Below, piece by piece: positions 8,501-16,820 of a DNA stretch of 64,000 bases. The notes under the pieces are model-generated. The model was given only the letters and a program-made list of their open reading frames with translations, had not been told where the DNA came from and ran no database searches. This stretch comes from Paenibacillus sp. FSL H7-0737 (lineage in GTDB: Bacteria > Bacillota > Bacilli > Paenibacillales > Paenibacillaceae), in assembly GCF_000758545.1 (NCBI RefSeq), contig NZ_CP009279.1, positions 3,100,001-3,164,000 on the forward strand, in the 5' to 3' direction. Made by a program: the position numbers and the translations under genes. Position 1 is the first letter of the stretch; every line of letters starts with the position of its first letter.

Positions 8501-10103
8501 GATCGAGCAATACATCCTAAGTACATCCACCTCCCGACCTTTTGAAAATGTTGATCATATCGCTGCTTGTGCCCATTGCAATTTAATCTATCATACACTA
8601 TTAGAAGAACAAGAGGAGTGGTCGCAAGCGTTGTTTGAAGAGAAGCTACCAGATTCTTTTACTGCTCAAGTTATGGCTTCAATAGAATTCGTAGAACTAG
8701 AGAAAGTAACGGTACCTGACAGGAAGCGAAAGAATCCGAAGATACTTAAGTCACTAAGAATAGCCATGGGAGCGGCTTTGTTACTTATTGTTCTGAGTGC
8801 CGTGATTTTATATTCTGTGCCCACATTGGCAGAGACTTTACGTTCTCTTTTTGTAAAAGATAATGTGGACATTGGCCTTCTACGTGCACAAGAATTTGGG
8901 TTAGTAGAACATCCTAATATTAAGGTGAAGGATAAGGGCTATACGATAAAAATAGATGAAGCTGTAGCGGATCCTACTCGTGTGATTGTCGCTCTTCAGT
9001 TGTTCGGACCGGATGGAAAGCATGACAGACATCGCTTGGGTTTTGGTGAAGGAAATAAGATTGAAGTTAAAGATGATCAAGGAAAGGTCGTTGGAGAATT
9101 ATACGATATGGGATTTACCAACGATTTTTACTATATGATTGCTAATTTCTCGGAGCCACTGCAAACCGATCAAATTATTGTCGAAGGTCATATTACTGAG
9201 TTGGGAAGCAAGAGCAGAAATATTCCTGCACTTCAAGGCGAGTGGAACTTTAGTTTTTCGATGGATATGACAAAAGCGAATAAGCAAACGACCTCAACTC
9301 CACTAACGGGTAGCTACACATCTCCGGATGGTTTAACAGTCACCTTGAAAAAATTAACTCATATGGTACAAGGTGTTCGTTTTGAATTTGATACGGAGTT
9401 GAGTGATGAGGCGCTAAACCGTTCTCCAGGTGAATTATGGAAGCAGCAAGGGGTGAAGTTCCATTTTGAGGATAGCGCGGGTGAAGAGATTCACAGTGTT
9501 AATGCAAGGAAATTGCCGAGTAAGGATAGTGTAATGTCACGATCTTCGACACCTGGTGATAAACCTGGACTTATGCATTGGAGCTATACGTTTAAATATT
9601 TGCCTCAGGATACGCCGTATACTTTTGTGCTCGATGGGTATTTCATTCTAGAAAAGGATGGTTCGATGGTACAGTTTGAGCCATCCAAGTTGAAGGAGCA
9701 TCCGATCCCCTTTGCATTTGATGGAGATGAGCTGATGTTAAATGATTTTACTGTGGAATCACCGCCTGATACCAATGGATCAACGAAGGAAGGTTCATTA
9801 CATTTTAGCGGAAGATTGAGAAATGAATTTATGAACAGTGAGTGGATATTTAAGGATCTTGAGGGTAAAGAGTATCCTCTCTCAGGACGAGGAGCTTATT
9901 CTACTGATGGGTCCGGATGGAAAGATGGTTATATCGTAATCGTTGAATCGCAGTCAAATAACAAAAAGAATTTTTTTGAGTTCTGTGCAATTGGCCTTAC
10001 TACGATCCCTGATCAGCTTCAATTAATACGCACGATAGTCAACCGATTGTACACCAATGTAGATTGGTCAGTTCCTATCATGGAAGCTAGCAAAAAGCAG
10101 TAA
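8478..10103 (+). CDS. membrane anti-sigma factor with zinc-finger and DUF4179-type domain
   Basis: A 541-residue partner of the preceding sigma factor. The N-terminus carries a zinc anti-sigma motif His27-x3-Cys31-x2-Cys34. One transmembrane helix follows at about 94-113, then a long extracytoplasmic region of DUF4179 type. The start ATG follows AGGAGGTG and lies inside the end of the sigma gene. By family analogy the cytoplasmic domain sequesters the sigma factor and the outside domain senses or transmits a signal. The inducing signal is unknown. Confidence 0.85.
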   Translation: MKCLSPFEIEQYILSTSTSRPFENVDHIAACAHCNLIYHTLLEEQEEWSQALFEEKLPDSFTAQVMASIEFVELEKVTVPDRKRKNPKILKSLRIAMGAALLLIVLSAVILYSVPTLAETLRSLFVKDNVDIGLLRAQEFGLVEHPNIKVKDKGYTIKIDEAVADPTRVIVALQLFGPDGKHDRHRLGFGEGNKIEVKDDQGKVVGELYDMGFTNDFYYMIANFSEPLQTDQIIVEGHITELGSKSRNIPALQGEWNFSFSMDMTKANKQTTSTPLTGSYTSPDGLTVTLKKLTHMVQGVRFEFDTELSDEALNRSPGELWKQQGVKFHFEDSAGEEIHSVNARKLPSKDSVMSRSSTPGDKPGLMHWSYTFKYLPQDTPYTFVLDGYFILEKDGSMVQFEPSKLKEHPIPFAFDGDELMLNDFTVESPPDTNGSTKEGSLHFSGRLRNEFMNSEWIFKDLEGKEYPLSGRGAYSTDGSGWKDGYIVIVESQSNNKKNFFEFCAIGLTTIPDQLQLIRTIVNRLYTNVDWSVPIMEASKKQ

Positions 10104-10192
10104 AATCAATCATTTACCTTCCGTATTGTACAAGCAGATAGGAGCTCTGTCGCATCTCATATACTATCACAATCGAAAAGAGGTGGTAGTTT

Positions 10193-10420
10193 ATGACTGC
10201 TGCAGAGAAGAGAAGAATTCAAAGAGCTTTGAATGCTTTGCGTAAGCAAAGAGTGGTTCTGAAGGAAAGCCTTAAAAGAATTGAAGCATTGCTTTGCAGA
10301 TTGCCTATTGGCAGTCGCGAAAGATTTGAATTGTTAGCAGTAAGAGATTCAATCGTAGAAGCGCTCCGACTCAATGCTATTGCTATACGAAATTTAAAAG
10401 ACGTTACTTGTGCTTGTTAA
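10193..10420 (+). CDS. small basic helical protein of unknown function
   Basis: A 75-residue protein not assigned to a known family. It is rich in Arg, Lys, Leu and Ala and is predicted by eye to be almost entirely helical, possibly a coiled coil, ending in CAC. The ribosome binding site AAAGAGGTGG with about seven bases of spacing supports that it is translated. It follows the anti-sigma gene after 89 bases and precedes a strong terminator at 10551, so it may be cotranscribed with the sigma operon. Confidence 0.6.
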   Translation: MTAAEKRRIQRALNALRKQRVVLKESLKRIEALLCRLPIGSRERFELLAVRDSIVEALRLNAIAIRNLKDVTCAC

Positions 10421-10550
10421 TTCGTTGAACTTCTGAACCTTCTGATCCTTGTATCAACGATCAAAGTAAAGCTTTTTCCTGTCACATTAGGAGGATACTG
10501 TTTTTCTTTCTTATTGATCTGATGGGTAACGATAGCTCAATAAACACGAC

Positions 10551-10588
10551 AAGGCAGCCGGTCAGTCAATGTGATCGGCTGCCTTTAT
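10551..10588 (+). terminator. terminator of the sigma/anti-sigma operon
   Basis: A perfect 10-bp stem, AAGGCAGCCG with CGGCTGCCTT, with a 15-base loop and a short T-rich tail. Confidence 0.75.
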
Positions 10589-10608
10589 TCAGCAAACGGG
10601 CAGGATAG

Positions 10609-10638
10609 TTGAAGTTCAAACGCGGGAAAACGTATAAT
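10609..10638 (+). promoter_or_regulatory. candidate promoter in the 10421-10868 gap
   Basis: TTGAAG, an 18-bp spacer, then a perfect TATAAT at 10633-10638. The predicted start falls on the palindrome GGGTTTAACCC at 10644-10654. It is the best promoter seen for the SUKH gene 230 bases downstream. Confidence 0.45.
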
Positions 10639-10654
10639 AAATAGGGTTTAACCC

Positions 10655-10677
10655 CTAAGATGACTCTTAGTTTTTTT
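10655..10677 (+). terminator. short terminator-like hairpin just after the candidate promoter
   Basis: CTAAGA pairs with TCTTAG across a 4-base loop and is followed by TTTTTTT. It would stop transcripts after about 33 bases unless read through. The rest of this gap to 10868 is AT-rich and shows nothing else convincing. Confidence 0.5.
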
Positions 10678-10868
10678 ATATGACTTAATACAACAATATT
10701 TACAAATTCATGATACGATATTGCTAAATCAGGAAATAGATGCTCTATATGTAAGATAGAATTAATTATTGATGGAACTGTTGAAGATGATTAATAACAA
10801 AATGATTGATGATCAACCAAGGACGTTTACTGAAACTATTATGATTCTGTAGAAATGGGGGCCACTAT

Positions 10869-12362
10869 ATGTCATTAGTTAATGAAAAAGAAGAGTGTTT
10901 ACTTATCGAGACATTAAAATCGCATATACCAAATGTAGAGGAATTACTGAATCCAGCAGTTGAGGAATCAGAATTAAACCTTTTTGAGAGCATGATGAAC
11001 TGCAAATTTCCAGAAGATTTTAGAAAGTTATACATGAATTCTAATGGAGAAGGAGAGCAGATTTTTGGCGTTATGGCTGGTCTTGGTTGGATGAACATTG
11101 AATCGATAGTAAGCAACTGGAAGTCCCTTTTGGAATCAGCATACGATATTATATCCAGCAAACCAGATATAATAAAAGATGGGAACTACAGAGAAGGCTG
11201 GATTCCTTTTGCCGAAGATGGTGGAGGCTCATATTTGGCAATTGATTTAGACCCCGGAGAAAAGGGCGTTTATGGGCAAATTATAACGATAGATCACAAT
11301 TCTAGTTTTTCATATGTTATTGCGGAAAGTTTGGGACATTTCTTTGAATTTATCGATTCGAGCCTCAGAAATAGTAGTATTGGTATTCGTGAAGAAGATG
11401 ATGTAATCATATTATCCCGTGAAAGTGGAAGTTTGTTGGATGATATTTTGGCTTTGACTAAAATGGATATCGAAGAGAACAGCCTTATCCCTGTAAGTGG
11501 ATTTTGGGAAGAGTATTTTAAAGACGATGTTGAGAGTGGTTTTGTATCTTCAAAAACATTGAAAAAAAAGAGAATGGTATTTATTAGAGCTGATCAAGCT
11601 CAAAAATACGGAGCAATATCTTTGGATATTTTAACCCATATGGTTAATCTTAAAGAACTTATTATACATGCGGATGAAATTACTAATTTCGATGTACTTA
11701 AACGGTTGCCTTCTTTAGCAGAACTTGTGATAGGATCAGAAGCCTTTAAAGAGTCTGATTTGGAGTACTTAGTTTCTTTAGATGGGCTAAGGCAGCTAAC
11801 ATTAATAGGACTTCCATTAAAAGATATACATAAACTGAAAGATATAAAGAAATTAAAGAGTTTGAGACTATATAGAATGAACTCAATTGATAGGGGATTA
11901 ATAGGAACTATAAAAAATTTGAAGGAACTAAGTTTAGAAGAAATGGAGGTTGGCGACCTTCTTTATATTTCAAACCTTAGTAAGTTAATAAAACTAGAGC
12001 TCAAACAAGTGACTATACCACATTTATCATTCTTAAAAGGTTTAAAGAACCTAACGTTTTTTGAGACGGATAGCTGTGCAATAGATGAATCACATATAGA
12101 GGTTATAAGAGAATTGAAGAAATTAAAGCAATTCACTTATCCGGTTGGAGATTTAACAATACTCAAAAATTGTATGAGTCTAAAGCAGATTGGAGTAGAT
12201 GCATCAAGGCTTAAAGGGTTGGAGGAAATTTCAGACTGTAATATAGTCGATATAACTATATTTCATGCAACATCGAAAGAGAACGCAAAGTCCGTAGTCG
12301 CGGAGTTTAATAAATACTTTAAACTTCAGTCATATGGATGGCAGGTAACATGGAAAGATTAA
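10869..12362 (+). CDS. SUKH (SMI1/KNR4) domain protein with leucine-rich repeats
   Basis: A 497-residue cytoplasmic protein. Residues about 30-165 carry the SMI1/KNR4 fold: FPEDFRKLYMNSNGEGEQIFG, then WIPFAEDGGGSYLAIDLDPG. From about residue 255 onward there are imperfect leucine-rich repeats (LKELIIHADEI, LAELVIGSEAF, LRQLTLIGLPL and so on). SUKH proteins are often immunity proteins against polymorphic toxins, which fits the neighbouring SUFU and DUF4265-like genes. No toxin gene is adjacent. The start follows GGGGGCC. The DNA is visibly more AT-rich than nearby genes. Confidence 0.75.
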   Translation: MSLVNEKEECLLIETLKSHIPNVEELLNPAVEESELNLFESMMNCKFPEDFRKLYMNSNGEGEQIFGVMAGLGWMNIESIVSNWKSLLESAYDIISSKPDIIKDGNYREGWIPFAEDGGGSYLAIDLDPGEKGVYGQIITIDHNSSFSYVIAESLGHFFEFIDSSLRNSSIGIREEDDVIILSRESGSLLDDILALTKMDIEENSLIPVSGFWEEYFKDDVESGFVSSKTLKKKRMVFIRADQAQKYGAISLDILTHMVNLKELIIHADEITNFDVLKRLPSLAELVIGSEAFKESDLEYLVSLDGLRQLTLIGLPLKDIHKLKDIKKLKSLRLYRMNSIDRGLIGTIKNLKELSLEEMEVGDLLYISNLSKLIKLELKQVTIPHLSFLKGLKNLTFFETDSCAIDESHIEVIRELKKLKQFTYPVGDLTILKNCMSLKQIGVDASRLKGLEEISDCNIVDITIFHATSKENAKSVVAEFNKYFKLQSYGWQVTWKD

Positions 12363-12416
12363 TGAAACTTGCCTACACTGAGCTTTATCATAATAGGGAA
12401 ATTTTTATAAAAGAAA

Positions 12417-12450
12417 GGAGACTAGCCATATTGGTTAGTCTCCGTTGTTT
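12417..12450 (+). terminator. terminator after the SUKH-LRR gene
   Basis: GGAGACTAGCC pairs with GGTTAGTCTCC (one G-T pair) across a 5-base loop, followed by GTTGTTT. Confidence 0.65.
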
Positions 12451-12474
12451 ATATTTTTTCGAAATGGAGAGTTT

Positions 12475-13926
12475 ATGAAAAAGACTATTGTTTTTGTATT
12501 ATCAATACTTATATTATTCTCAGGATTCGCAACACAAAGTTATGCGTCGTTGTCAGATACGCAATCTGCGGCAATACAGACGTTGTTGGATGATGCCCAT
12601 CGCATATCAGGTGTGCCGGGAATGTCAATCTCAATACTTGCTGATGATGAAGTGTTCTACTTTTCTTCCGGGTATGCAGACCGTGAAAGTGGATTGTCTG
12701 CAAGTGAAAATACACTATATGAGTTGGCCTCGGTCAGTAAAGCTTTTACCGGCATGGGTATTCTGCTGTTGGAGGAGCAAGGGCTGCTGTCAATGACTGA
12801 CACTGTCCAAAAATATTTACCTTGGTTTACGTTAAAATATCAAGGCAAACCTGTTGATATGCAAAGCCTTACACTCAATAACTTTCTTCACCATACTAGC
12901 GGCCTAACAAATAGTAGGCATTCTCAAAATATTCCACAAGGCAATACACCAGATTTGCTGCAAAAGACTGTGGAAATGCTGGTAGATGCTGAGTTGGCGT
13001 TCCCTCCCGGTGAACAGTATAGCTATGGAACCGTTAATTATGACGTATTGGGTTTGGTTATTGAGATTGTGTCGGGACAAAGATATGAAGACTTTATGAG
13101 CGAACAGGTATTTCAGCCGTTAGGTCTTCACCAGACGTATGTTTATAAAGAAGATGCTCAAGCCACCGGACAGTTGGCGCAGGGCTACCGTTCTTCCTTT
13201 TTTATGACAACTCCATATAACGCGCCGGATTATTCCGGGAATAAACCCGCAGGCTACATCATTTCTTGTACAAAAGATATGGCGCGTTGGATGGGCATAC
13301 AGATGGGTATTGTGCAGGACATACCCGAAATATTCCATACGGTTATCGAAAAATCACATCAGGGTGATATGTCTGTTCCGGCTGTCAACGAAATGTACTA
13401 TGCGGCGGGCTGGACGGTAAACGCCAACCAAACGATTATAGAGCACCCCGGGGGAAATCCCAATTTTGGAACCGAAGTGATCATACTGCCAAATGAACGA
13501 ACAGCCGTCTGCTTGCTGACCAACGGCGCAAATATCAATAGAAGCATGGTACTAAAAGTTAAAGATATATTAGACGGCAATCTAACGCAGTCATATGAAA
13601 TAAGCGGCACACAGCTTTTGGACATCATTTTATCGTCTATCACAATTATTCTTTGCCTATTGGCTGTACTGTTCTTTATCTTAGGATTACGCAGAAGGAA
13701 AACGAATGAGCGGCAGCCAATTACAAAAAAGCGAATAATCGTAACAGCTATTTTGCTGATTGCTACGATTGCCCTGTGTATAATGTGCTGTGTATTAGAT
13801 TGGTCAACGATACTTATTTGGCAAACATATAGTGTTCTTACAGCTTTGATTTCGTCGGCATTATTAACAGCAAGCATTACATGGTTTGTATACACTCACC
13901 GATATAATGCCTCGCTCCGAAAATAA
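12475..13926 (+). CDS. secreted/membrane-anchored serine hydrolase, beta-lactamase-like
   Basis: A 483-residue class C beta-lactamase/PBP-like protein. It has an N-terminal signal peptide (about 1-24), the SxxK catalytic motif Ser86-Val-Ser-Lys89, and a tyrosine-loop segment YSYGTVNYDVLG. A His-Pro-Gly-Gly motif (EHPGGNPNFG) replaces the KTG box. Three hydrophobic helices at about 378-470 anchor the C-terminus. Start ATG 12475 follows GGAGAG and leads directly into the signal peptide. It is probably an extracytoplasmic peptidase or esterase acting on peptidoglycan or a peptide. The Tyr-x-Asn motif is not canonical. Confidence 0.85.
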   Translation: MKKTIVFVLSILILFSGFATQSYASLSDTQSAAIQTLLDDAHRISGVPGMSISILADDEVFYFSSGYADRESGLSASENTLYELASVSKAFTGMGILLLEEQGLLSMTDTVQKYLPWFTLKYQGKPVDMQSLTLNNFLHHTSGLTNSRHSQNIPQGNTPDLLQKTVEMLVDAELAFPPGEQYSYGTVNYDVLGLVIEIVSGQRYEDFMSEQVFQPLGLHQTYVYKEDAQATGQLAQGYRSSFFMTTPYNAPDYSGNKPAGYIISCTKDMARWMGIQMGIVQDIPEIFHTVIEKSHQGDMSVPAVNEMYYAAGWTVNANQTIIEHPGGNPNFGTEVIILPNERTAVCLLTNGANINRSMVLKVKDILDGNLTQSYEISGTQLLDIILSSITIILCLLAVLFFILGLRRRKTNERQPITKKRIIVTAILLIATIALCIMCCVLDWSTILIWQTYSVLTALISSALLTASITWFVYTHRYNASLRK

Positions 13927-13948
13927 GCATTTTGTTTCGCTTATTGGT

Positions 13949-13974
13949 AAAATGCGTATAGCGTATTTTGTTTG
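13949..13974 (+). terminator. terminator-like hairpin after the serine hydrolase
   Basis: AAAATGCG pairs with CGTATTTT (one G-T pair) across a short loop, followed by GTTT. Confidence 0.5.
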
Positions 13975-14109
13975 GTACAGCGGAAAGTAGAGTTACGAAA
14001 TAGTGAGAAAGAATTGATTTAACGCCAGATTCACCTCAATATAACCATTTAAAGTTCAAGAAGAGATACCACATGAACTTTTCTTTTGTTGAATTACTTG
14101 CACAATCCT

Positions 14110-14290
14110 TGGTGATTCTCAATCTACATACTGGCAGTAAAGCTCAATGTTACTATACATCGGATTTGTTGGGTTTCCGTTCATTACCGGAATCTCGTTA
14201 TCCGAGTATATCCGGCGTCGAAGACTTGTCTACCGCTTCCAGCACTTGACGAGGCGTTTTAGTACCTGCTATGATTTCTTGAATATCTTT
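14110..14290 (+). pseudogene. decayed AraC-family regulator fragment
   Basis: Between 14147 and 14250 the frame reads FITGISLSEYIRRRRL, a highly characteristic segment joining the two helix-turn-helix motifs of AraC/GyrI-like-domain regulators. Just upstream a different frame reads KAQCYY, matching the usual segment before YHFQRMF. The two pieces are in different frames, and no sensible C-terminal helix follows. This is a remnant with indels, not a working gene. The rest of the 13927-14501 gap holds only the terminator at 13949. Confidence 0.55.
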
Positions 14291-14501
14291 CCTAGATTTG
14301 AGAAAGCAGGGCCAGCAACGCCCCAATTATTAACAAGGTACATGACATTGCCGACTTGAAAGCATCTTGAAGTAACCCTTTTCAAAAAAAAGAGGACCCT
14401 CCTTTATTATCGACCCGTTGAATTACAAGCGATAGCGGATACATGTAGGATGTAATCTCAAATCTCATACATTAAAAGAAACAGTATTGAGGAGTATTCG
14501 T

Positions 14502-14981
14502 ATGGAACATAAATTAACTTTAATTAATGTTTTTGCCGGCATAAATTCAGAGGAAGCAGTCTTTGAAGAGCTTCCTTCAGAATGCATAAGCGATAAAATA
14601 TTCAAATTATGTGCATCTCCTGGGCTGGCTCTAGGGCTTGCGAAAGGAGATACAATAAAACTCCATCCCAATGGAGAGTTTGAATTAATAAAACATGGTG
14701 GAAATTTCTGCATTCAAATTTACAAAGAGGAGCTTGTTAAAGAAAAGATAGAGACAGCTGAATCTATAGTCAAACGAGAGCTTTCCGGTTCTTTAGATGG
14801 ATTTCATAATGGCTCGCTTGCCTTCACCGCGCCCATCAGGAATGGATTTCATGCCACCAATAAGGTTTTCAATGTAATTAGAGATTTATTAGAATCGGAG
14901 TACTATTACTCTAATATTTACGAATATCCATATAACTTTGACGATGAAGAGTTAGTTAGCTGGGCTAGAGATCTGGATTAA
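14502..14981 (+). CDS. DUF4265-like hypothetical protein
   Basis: A 159-residue cytoplasmic protein that resembles DUF4265 members in size and in the LASPG-to-IKLHPNGEFELI beta-strand region. Assignment is from memory and moderate. Start ATG 14502 is chosen because GAGGAG lies seven bases upstream. It sits among SUKH and SUFU genes, so an immunity-like role is plausible but not demonstrated. No signal peptide or membrane helix is seen. Confidence 0.6.
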   Translation: MEHKLTLINVFAGINSEEAVFEELPSECISDKIFKLCASPGLALGLAKGDTIKLHPNGEFELIKHGGNFCIQIYKEELVKEKIETAESIVKRELSGSLDGFHNGSLAFTAPIRNGFHATNKVFNVIRDLLESEYYYSNIYEYPYNFDDEELVSWARDLD

Positions 14982-15118
14982 TCGCTTCAAAATATCAGTT
15001 CTCCGGCATCATACACTATCTCTGGGCCACATTTTTCAATTTGATCTCCAATCCTGAGTCAAAAAAATAACGCGTAATCATAATATACCCAAAAGCTCAA
15101 GAGTTGCAGGAGGCAGAT

Positions 15119-15700
15119 ATGGTAGATGAAAGGCATCTTGTTTATTTCAAAGAACTCCTGGAAGGAAATGCTGAAATTTCTTTTAAGGCATACCTTTCAA
15201 ATAATGAAGATTCTTTGCGCAAGCAATTTTCTCCGGCGAGATTTGCAAGACTGAAGTTCAAGTCAATTGATGAAATAATAAAGATTCTTGACGAAGAGAA
15301 TGTATCTTACAGCATTAATGATCATGCCGTAAGAAACGAAAAATATTTAGCAACCTTTCATCTGGATGCCTTGAATGAACAAGGTAGGCTTAAGGAAGGA
15401 TTCAAAGACACCCTATTCAAAGGAACTGTTCACAACTTTAAAACCAAGGGGGAAGAAGCAGTCTTAACCCTCTATAAATACATCGAATACCCTAAAAAAA
15501 TCAATAGCAAAAAAAATATAGAAAAACTCCAAGACATCGAATGTTTCGCCGAATTGGAATTATCCTTAGGGGATGAAAGTCTTGGCTTATTTTTACTAAA
15601 GGCTCTAGCCTCTATTGAGCGTCAGCTTTCCGAAGTAGATGATATTGTCCTTAAAGCTCAAGAAGCAGTCATGAAGCACCATTCATCGAAAAGAGATTAA
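15119..15700 (+). CDS. hypothetical protein in immunity-like cluster
   Basis: A 193-residue soluble protein that I do not recognise. It is charged, with mixed alpha/beta composition and a Lys-rich middle (KKINSKKNIEKL) followed by an acidic helical C-terminus. The ATG at 15119 follows CAGGAGG, so it is favoured over the TTG at 15104. It lies between the DUF4265-like and SUFU genes in the same orientation, which is the only clue to function. Confidence 0.6.
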   Translation: MVDERHLVYFKELLEGNAEISFKAYLSNNEDSLRKQFSPARFARLKFKSIDEIIKILDEENVSYSINDHAVRNEKYLATFHLDALNEQGRLKEGFKDTLFKGTVHNFKTKGEEAVLTLYKYIEYPKKINSKKNIEKLQDIECFAELELSLGDESLGLFLLKALASIERQLSEVDDIVLKAQEAVMKHHSSKRD

Positions 15701-15771
15701 TAACTTCTTAATTGGAGAGATTTGCCCTTTCAATTACTGAAATGGCAGGCCGCGAACGATGAAGGAGGACA

Positions 15772-15822
15772 ATGATACCAGCCCAAATTCTAAACCAAAA
15801 AACCAATATTGAAAAAAGGTGA
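15772..15822 (+). CDS. possible 16-residue coupled upstream ORF of the SUFU gene
   Basis: An ATG four bases after a strong AAGGAGG starts a 16-codon ORF (MIPAQILNQK then TNIEKR). Its TGA overlaps the SUFU ATG as TGATG. The strong ribosome binding site belongs to this mini-ORF and not to the large gene, suggesting translational coupling. It may instead be a chance arrangement. Confidence 0.4.
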   Translation: MIPAQILNQKTNIEKR

Positions 15823-16439
15823 TGGATGTGCAAATCAATAAAGAGTCATGCCGAGGGATCATTCTGGAATTCGACATTAGGAGAACAATTATTCTCAATT
15901 TATATATTAAAGAATGGTCTATGCCAGAATATAGAGTCATAATGACAAAACCGGAGATTGGCGTATATATTGAGTTATATTATTTTCCATCAATTGACGT
16001 TAATAATCCTGCGAGATTCGCAACAGTCGGCCTATCTAATTCCATTCGGAAAACTGGAAAACCTATTGAGAATGAATGGATGATAGCTTTAAAACCCGAT
16101 TTGGGACAAGAAAACATTGATCGCATATTCTCATATTTCTGTGACATAATTGCCCATAATATTGAACATATCCAATCTTCGGAAGTACCACGAGTAATGA
16201 CTGAGAGCGCACTCGCACCAGAAAATTGGACTACAAAAGCCCTTTTGATTGATGAACTAAGAGGAGAAAGTGAGGATTTAGAACAAATAAAAATAGGTGA
16301 AGAAATAATTAATGTCTTGTGGGTAGTACCAATTACCCCAAAAGAATCGCGTATAATTTTATATGAAGGCATAGATGCTTTTGATGCTTACATAGATAAT
16401 CATCACTATTCCATAATTGATCCCACTCGTCCTGATTAA
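15822..16439 (+). CDS. suppressor-of-fused (SUFU) domain protein, immunity-like
   Basis: A 205-residue protein resembling bacterial SUFU-domain proteins. Typical segments are RFATVGLSNS early, NEWMIALKPDL in the middle, and INVLWVVPITPKESRIILYEGIDAFDAYID at the C-terminus (given as landmarks). Bacterial SUFU proteins are commonly immunity proteins of polymorphic toxin systems. Start choices are GTG 15819, ATG 15822 and GTG 15828; 15822 is chosen because it overlaps the stop of a well-initiated mini-ORF. The gap from 16440 to 16820 holds only a hairpin at 16718. Confidence 0.7.
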   Translation: MDVQINKESCRGIILEFDIRRTIILNLYIKEWSMPEYRVIMTKPEIGVYIELYYFPSIDVNNPARFATVGLSNSIRKTGKPIENEWMIALKPDLGQENIDRIFSYFCDIIAHNIEHIQSSEVPRVMTESALAPENWTTKALLIDELRGESEDLEQIKIGEEIINVLWVVPITPKESRIILYEGIDAFDAYIDNHHYSIIDPTRPD

Positions 16440-16717
16440 TAAGAGCAGTTCAATATCATTCGCACTAAACCAACCATACCCCCACAGGTGGGTCCTTGGC
16501 TCGCGAACCACGTTGTGGAAATTCAAACCATGTCTACGGTGGTGCCATAAAGTCCAAATGACACTGTGAAGCGCTTGCTCGGCTAGGGCATTATTTTCCT
16601 TGAACAGGGGTAATGGTTCTAGAGTATGACAGCGGAATTCTTGGATGAGAGTACAGGATTACTGATGTACAAGGTAGAAGACAACTGAAAGTAGAACAAC
16701 AGAGTGAATTCCTTCCA

Positions 16718-16738
16718 AAAGCGCCGCAAGGCGTTTTT
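16718..16738 (+). terminator. terminator-like hairpin before the AlaX gene
   Basis: AAAGCGCC pairs with GGCGTTT (G-T pair) around a GCAA tetraloop, followed by further T residues. Confidence 0.55.
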
Positions 16739-16820
16739 CATTGTGCAGTTTGTCTTAGAAATCCGATATGATACTATAAGCTTAATGTGCCGAAAACGTA
16801 TAAAAGAGAGGGATACATAT

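Noticed and set aside
13398..13895. 165-codon minus-strand frame
   Set aside because: Antisense to the serine hydrolase gene, which has clear family motifs; no independent evidence.
14147..14359. 70-codon open frame
   Set aside because: Only its first part resembles AraC and the rest is nonsense; treated as part of a pseudogene.
15980..16372. 130-codon minus-strand frame
   Set aside because: Antisense to the SUFU gene; no start site or motif support.
16704..16820. N-terminal extension of the AlaX gene
   Set aside because: It runs through a terminator-like hairpin; ATG 16821 has a good ribosome binding site and the family N-terminus.
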